Shown one piece after another: positions 4,037-5,912 of a stretch of DNA of 5,912 nt. Every line of letters starts with the position of its first letter. Within the stretch, counting starts at the first letter, position 1. The notes below the pieces were generated by a model. It made no database searches. It was not told the DNA's origin and worked only from the letters and a program-made list of their open reading frames with translations. The translations under genes were made by a program, and so were the position numbers. The stretch is from Bacteroidales bacterium UBA2632 (lineage in GTDB: Bacteria > Bacteroidota > Bacteroidia > Bacteroidales > Dysgonomonadaceae): assembly GCA_002359825.1 (NCBI GenBank), contig DENY01000063.1, positions 6,531 through 12,442 of the forward strand, written 5' to 3'.

Positions 4037-5693
4037 CATTCTTCCCCGAATGAATCTCCGGCTTCTCTTTCCCCGTAAACTGCACCACCAAAACATCGCT
4101 GTCTTCTTTCACCTCAAAATGTTCCAACCAATGATGGATATCAAACGAAACAGGGAAAAAGGCGTATCTGAACTGATGAATGTTGAATCCCAATTCTTTT
4201 AACACACGGTTTTGTTCTTTCTTGTCTGGCTCGATGCCAAAGAGATCGTGTGGTTTTATTTTGTTGTAGCTATAATAGTCCAAATAGATCAATTCGTGCA
4301 AAGCTTTATCAGCTGGATGTGTTAATAGTGCATACTTCCAAAGAGCTTCGTAGATATCCAAGAGTACATGATTGTGAAATTGGTAATGTGTGTCAAAATA
4401 TTCACCCAGCCCAAGCAGGAAATCAAAGATACTACCAGTTGAACTGACATAGTGCAATGTATTAATGGCTCTTTTCTTGTTCCAATAAATATCAAGTGCC
4501 TTTTCTACTAAAGTAGCTTTGTGCAACTCCAAAGGACTCATATATTGACTCTCCATTATTTCGTAGGGAGCATTTTCATCAAACTTGTAACCATGTTTTT
4601 TGTAGTTGACACGAAGGGGTGTTCCTTTCAGAAACTTCAGAAAGCCCAACTGCAACTCGTCGGGATACAAGGCAAAGGTGTTGTCGAAACTATATTTTAA
4701 GTCACTGAAATATTCGAACGGCAGACCGACGATTAGATCGAGGTGCATCTCAATTTTGTTTTTGAGTTGATTCACCACATCGCTGGTTTTAGCAAAGTCT
4801 TGTCTGCGCCCAACTTCACGATTGCTCTCTTCGTTGACTGTTTGAATGCCAATTTCGAAACGAAACAGACCAGGAGGCACATTCTCTTGTACGAAAGTGA
4901 TGATATCACGGTGAATGATATCGGCTGTTATTTCAAATTGAAATATATTTTCGGGACGATGATTATCCAAAATGAATTGAAAAAGATCGATGGTGAAATC
5001 CTTCTTAACGTTGAACGTTCTATCAAGGAATTTAATGGTGCGACCATGCTTCATCAAGTACAATAGATTGCTCTTCACGGTATCCACGGGCAAGTCGCGT
5101 ACATTGTTGTCTAAGCTGGCCAAGCAATATTCGCATTTGTAGGGACATCCACGACTGGTTTCAATATAGCATACTTTATTGAGCAAATCCTTAGGATTGT
5201 CATATTGATAAGGATTTCTGTTGGCCAAATTGTTTACATCAAACCTTAAATCAATTGGGGTAGGGAGTATCTTGGTGTAATTGTCTTTGGTCACTAAGTT
5301 GGGGATGCCCTTTACTTGTGGATAATTGGTTACAAACTGCTGAAAGGGTATTTCACCTTCGCCCAATATTAGAAAATCAACGGCAGGATGCTCTATTACT
5401 TGTTCCCACTCATAACTCACTTCAGGACCACCCAATAGAATCTTCACTGCTGGATTGAGACGCTTTATTATCTCGCATACTTTTAATGTTTGCTGAATGT
5501 TCCAGATGTAACAGCTAAAACATACCACATCATATGGTGCACAAGCCTCTGCCACTTCATTGAAATCGCTCTTAACGGTGTGTTCGCTCCACGCTATATT
5601 TGCCTTGTCATGATTGAGGTCGTAGAGAATACGAATGGCCAAATTGAGGTGAATGTATTTTGCGTTGAGGGTGGTGAGTAGGAATGTGGACAT
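4017..5693 (-). CDS. B12-binding-type radical SAM protein (DUF4080-like C-terminus)
   Basis: This 558-residue protein has the layout of cytosolic cobalamin-dependent radical SAM enzymes. Residues 1-130 form a Rossmann-like B12-binding-type domain with LNAKYIHLNLA (9-19), CFSCYIWNI (58-66), LLGGPEVS (86-93) and GEGE (111-114). No DxHxxG cobalamin-ligand motif is visible, so cobalamin would bind base-off without that histidine, or not at all. The radical SAM core follows, with CxxxCxxC at C183, C187 and C190 (GCPYKCEYC) for the 4Fe-4S cluster, then FEIGIQTVN (279-287) and DLIVGLPFE (319-327). From about residue 370 the helical C-terminus resembles DUF4080. The substrate is unknown. ATG at 5693 begins 13 nt after the upstream ATPase stop codon, so both are probably cotranscribed. 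The last residues are encoded by a heptamer repeat. Family call is strong; exact function open. Confidence 0.9.
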   Translation of the reverse strand: MSTFLLTTLNAKYIHLNLAIRILYDLNHDKANIAWSEHTVKSDFNEVAEACAPYDVVCFSCYIWNIQQTLKVCEIIKRLNPAVKILLGGPEVSYEWEQVIEHPAVDFLILGEGEIPFQQFVTNYPQVKGIPNLVTKDNYTKILPTPIDLRFDVNNLANRNPYQYDNPKDLLNKVCYIETSRGCPYKCEYCLASLDNNVRDLPVDTVKSNLLYLMKHGRTIKFLDRTFNVKKDFTIDLFQFILDNHRPENIFQFEITADIIHRDIITFVQENVPPGLFRFEIGIQTVNEESNREVGRRQDFAKTSDVVNQLKNKIEMHLDLIVGLPFEYFSDLKYSFDNTFALYPDELQLGFLKFLKGTPLRVNYKKHGYKFDENAPYEIMESQYMSPLELHKATLVEKALDIYWNKKRAINTLHYVSSTGSIFDFLLGLGEYFDTHYQFHNHVLLDIYEALWKYALLTHPADKALHELIYLDYYSYNKIKPHDLFGIEPDKKEQNRVLKELGFNIHQFRYAFFPVSFDIHHWLEHFEVKEDSDVLVVQFTGKEKPEIHSGKNEIRIKN

Positions 5694-5695
5694 GT

Positions 5696-5720
5696 TGGGG
5701 TGTGGGTTATGGGGTGTGGG
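5696..5720. repeat. 11-bp direct repeat across the ATPase stop codon
   Basis: TGGGGTGTGGG occurs at 5696-5706 and 5710-5720 (period 14). On the minus strand the two copies flank TAA, the stop codon of the ATPase gene: one encodes its final residues (PHTP), the other forms the 13-nt spacer before the radical SAM start. It looks like a small tandem duplication. Confidence 0.6.
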
Positions 5721-5912
5721 GTTTGTTGTTGTATTCGTTAAGTTTTCGTTCTGAAATGGGGAATACGACAGGCTTGCCCGATATGGGGTTTGTTTTCACA
5801 ATCACCACTGTGTCATACACTGCTTCAATTTGATCGTAAGTGAGCACAATATCGGGGGTGCCTTGGTTAAAGAGCTTGCCATCTTTCATCATCACAATAT
5901 AGTCGCAATATT
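5707..5912 (-). CDS. ABC transporter ATP-binding protein, C-terminal part (FecE/BtuD-like)
   Basis: The gene runs off the right edge; about 67 C-terminal residues are visible. The reading frame is open to the edge, giving YCDYIVMMKDGKLFNQGTPD at the start of the visible part. This is the segment after the H-loop in ATPases of iron-siderophore, haem and cobalamin importers. IEAVYDTVVIV followed by PISGKPVVFP closely fits the usual end of the FecE/BtuD group, where the pattern is an E-x-V-Y-x-V motif and a final P-x-x-G-x-P-x-x-x-P. Walker A, Walker B and the signature motif lie outside the window, so activity cannot be judged. It would power uptake across the inner membrane together with a permease and a binding protein, presumably encoded further right. 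The next gene, 13 nt downstream, is the radical SAM protein. The last residues (about NNKPHTP) look like a non-conserved, repeat-derived tail. Confidence 0.8.
   Translation of the reverse strand, partial: YCDYIVMMKDGKLFNQGTPDIVLTYDQIEAVYDTVVIVKTNPISGKPVVFPISERKLNEYNNKPHTP

Noticed and set aside
4250..4447. 65-codon plus-strand ORF
   Set aside because: It lies wholly antisense inside the well-supported radical SAM gene and shows no recognisable motif.
4743..5066. 107-codon plus-strand ORF
   Set aside because: It is antisense to the conserved radical SAM core; the minus-strand frame explains the sequence.
5490..5681. 63-codon plus-strand ORF
   Set aside because: It is antisense to the N-terminal B12-binding-type domain, with no independent support.
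5694..5706. Cobalamin riboswitch between the ATPase and radical SAM genes
   Set aside because: The gap is only 13 nt, far too short for a riboswitch; any such element would lie outside the window.

Overview
The window looks like chromosomal DNA from a member of the Bacteroidota, probably Bacteroidales. It is AT-rich, with AT-rich leaders lacking obvious Shine-Dalgarno sequences, a TAnnTTTG-type promoter candidate, an intergenic array of TTAAYTC-like heptamers, many short palindromic repeats, and a cobalamin-type radical SAM protein of a kind common in anaerobic Bacteroidota and Firmicutes. The genus cannot be fixed from this sequence. No tRNA, rRNA or CRISPR array was seen.

Layout: positions 1-629 carry no convincing gene. 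They hold a 43-bp tandem repeat (three clear copies), a palindrome and direct repeat built on TTGTAGT/ACTACAA, and a candidate promoter. Positions 630-1634 (+) encode a 334-residue helical protein that resembles the Bacteroidota DUF6261-type family, of unknown function. Positions 1635-2107 are non-coding and packed with hairpins: two imperfect or perfect inverted repeats after the gene, two TTGTAGTGGC hairpins, and a three-hairpin element.

Positions 2117-3795 form a complete insertion sequence of about 1.68 kb. It has 32/33-bp imperfect terminal inverted repeats and a perfect candidate 9-bp target duplication, CCCTTTAGG. On the minus strand it encodes a 61-residue coiled-coil ORF and a 437-residue DDE-type transposase in the -1 frame. 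The two join at an A AAA AAC slippery heptamer, so a fusion of about 494 residues is expected. I could not assign the element to a named IS family.

The element sits in the loop of a palindrome. Removing it and one target copy restores the third hairpin of a second three-hairpin element, which lies inverted relative to the one on the left. Both have the same 12-nt and 20-21-nt spacings, a shared AACATGAATA linker and stems of different sequence that still pair.

Positions 4017-5912 (-) hold an operon-like pair. The C-terminal end of a FecE/BtuD-like ABC-transporter ATPase (cut by the window edge) is followed after 13 nt by a 558-residue B12-type radical SAM protein. Import of cobalamin or iron chelates next to a putative cobalamin- and iron-sulfur-dependent enzyme is a plausible functional link, but it is inferred only from adjacency.
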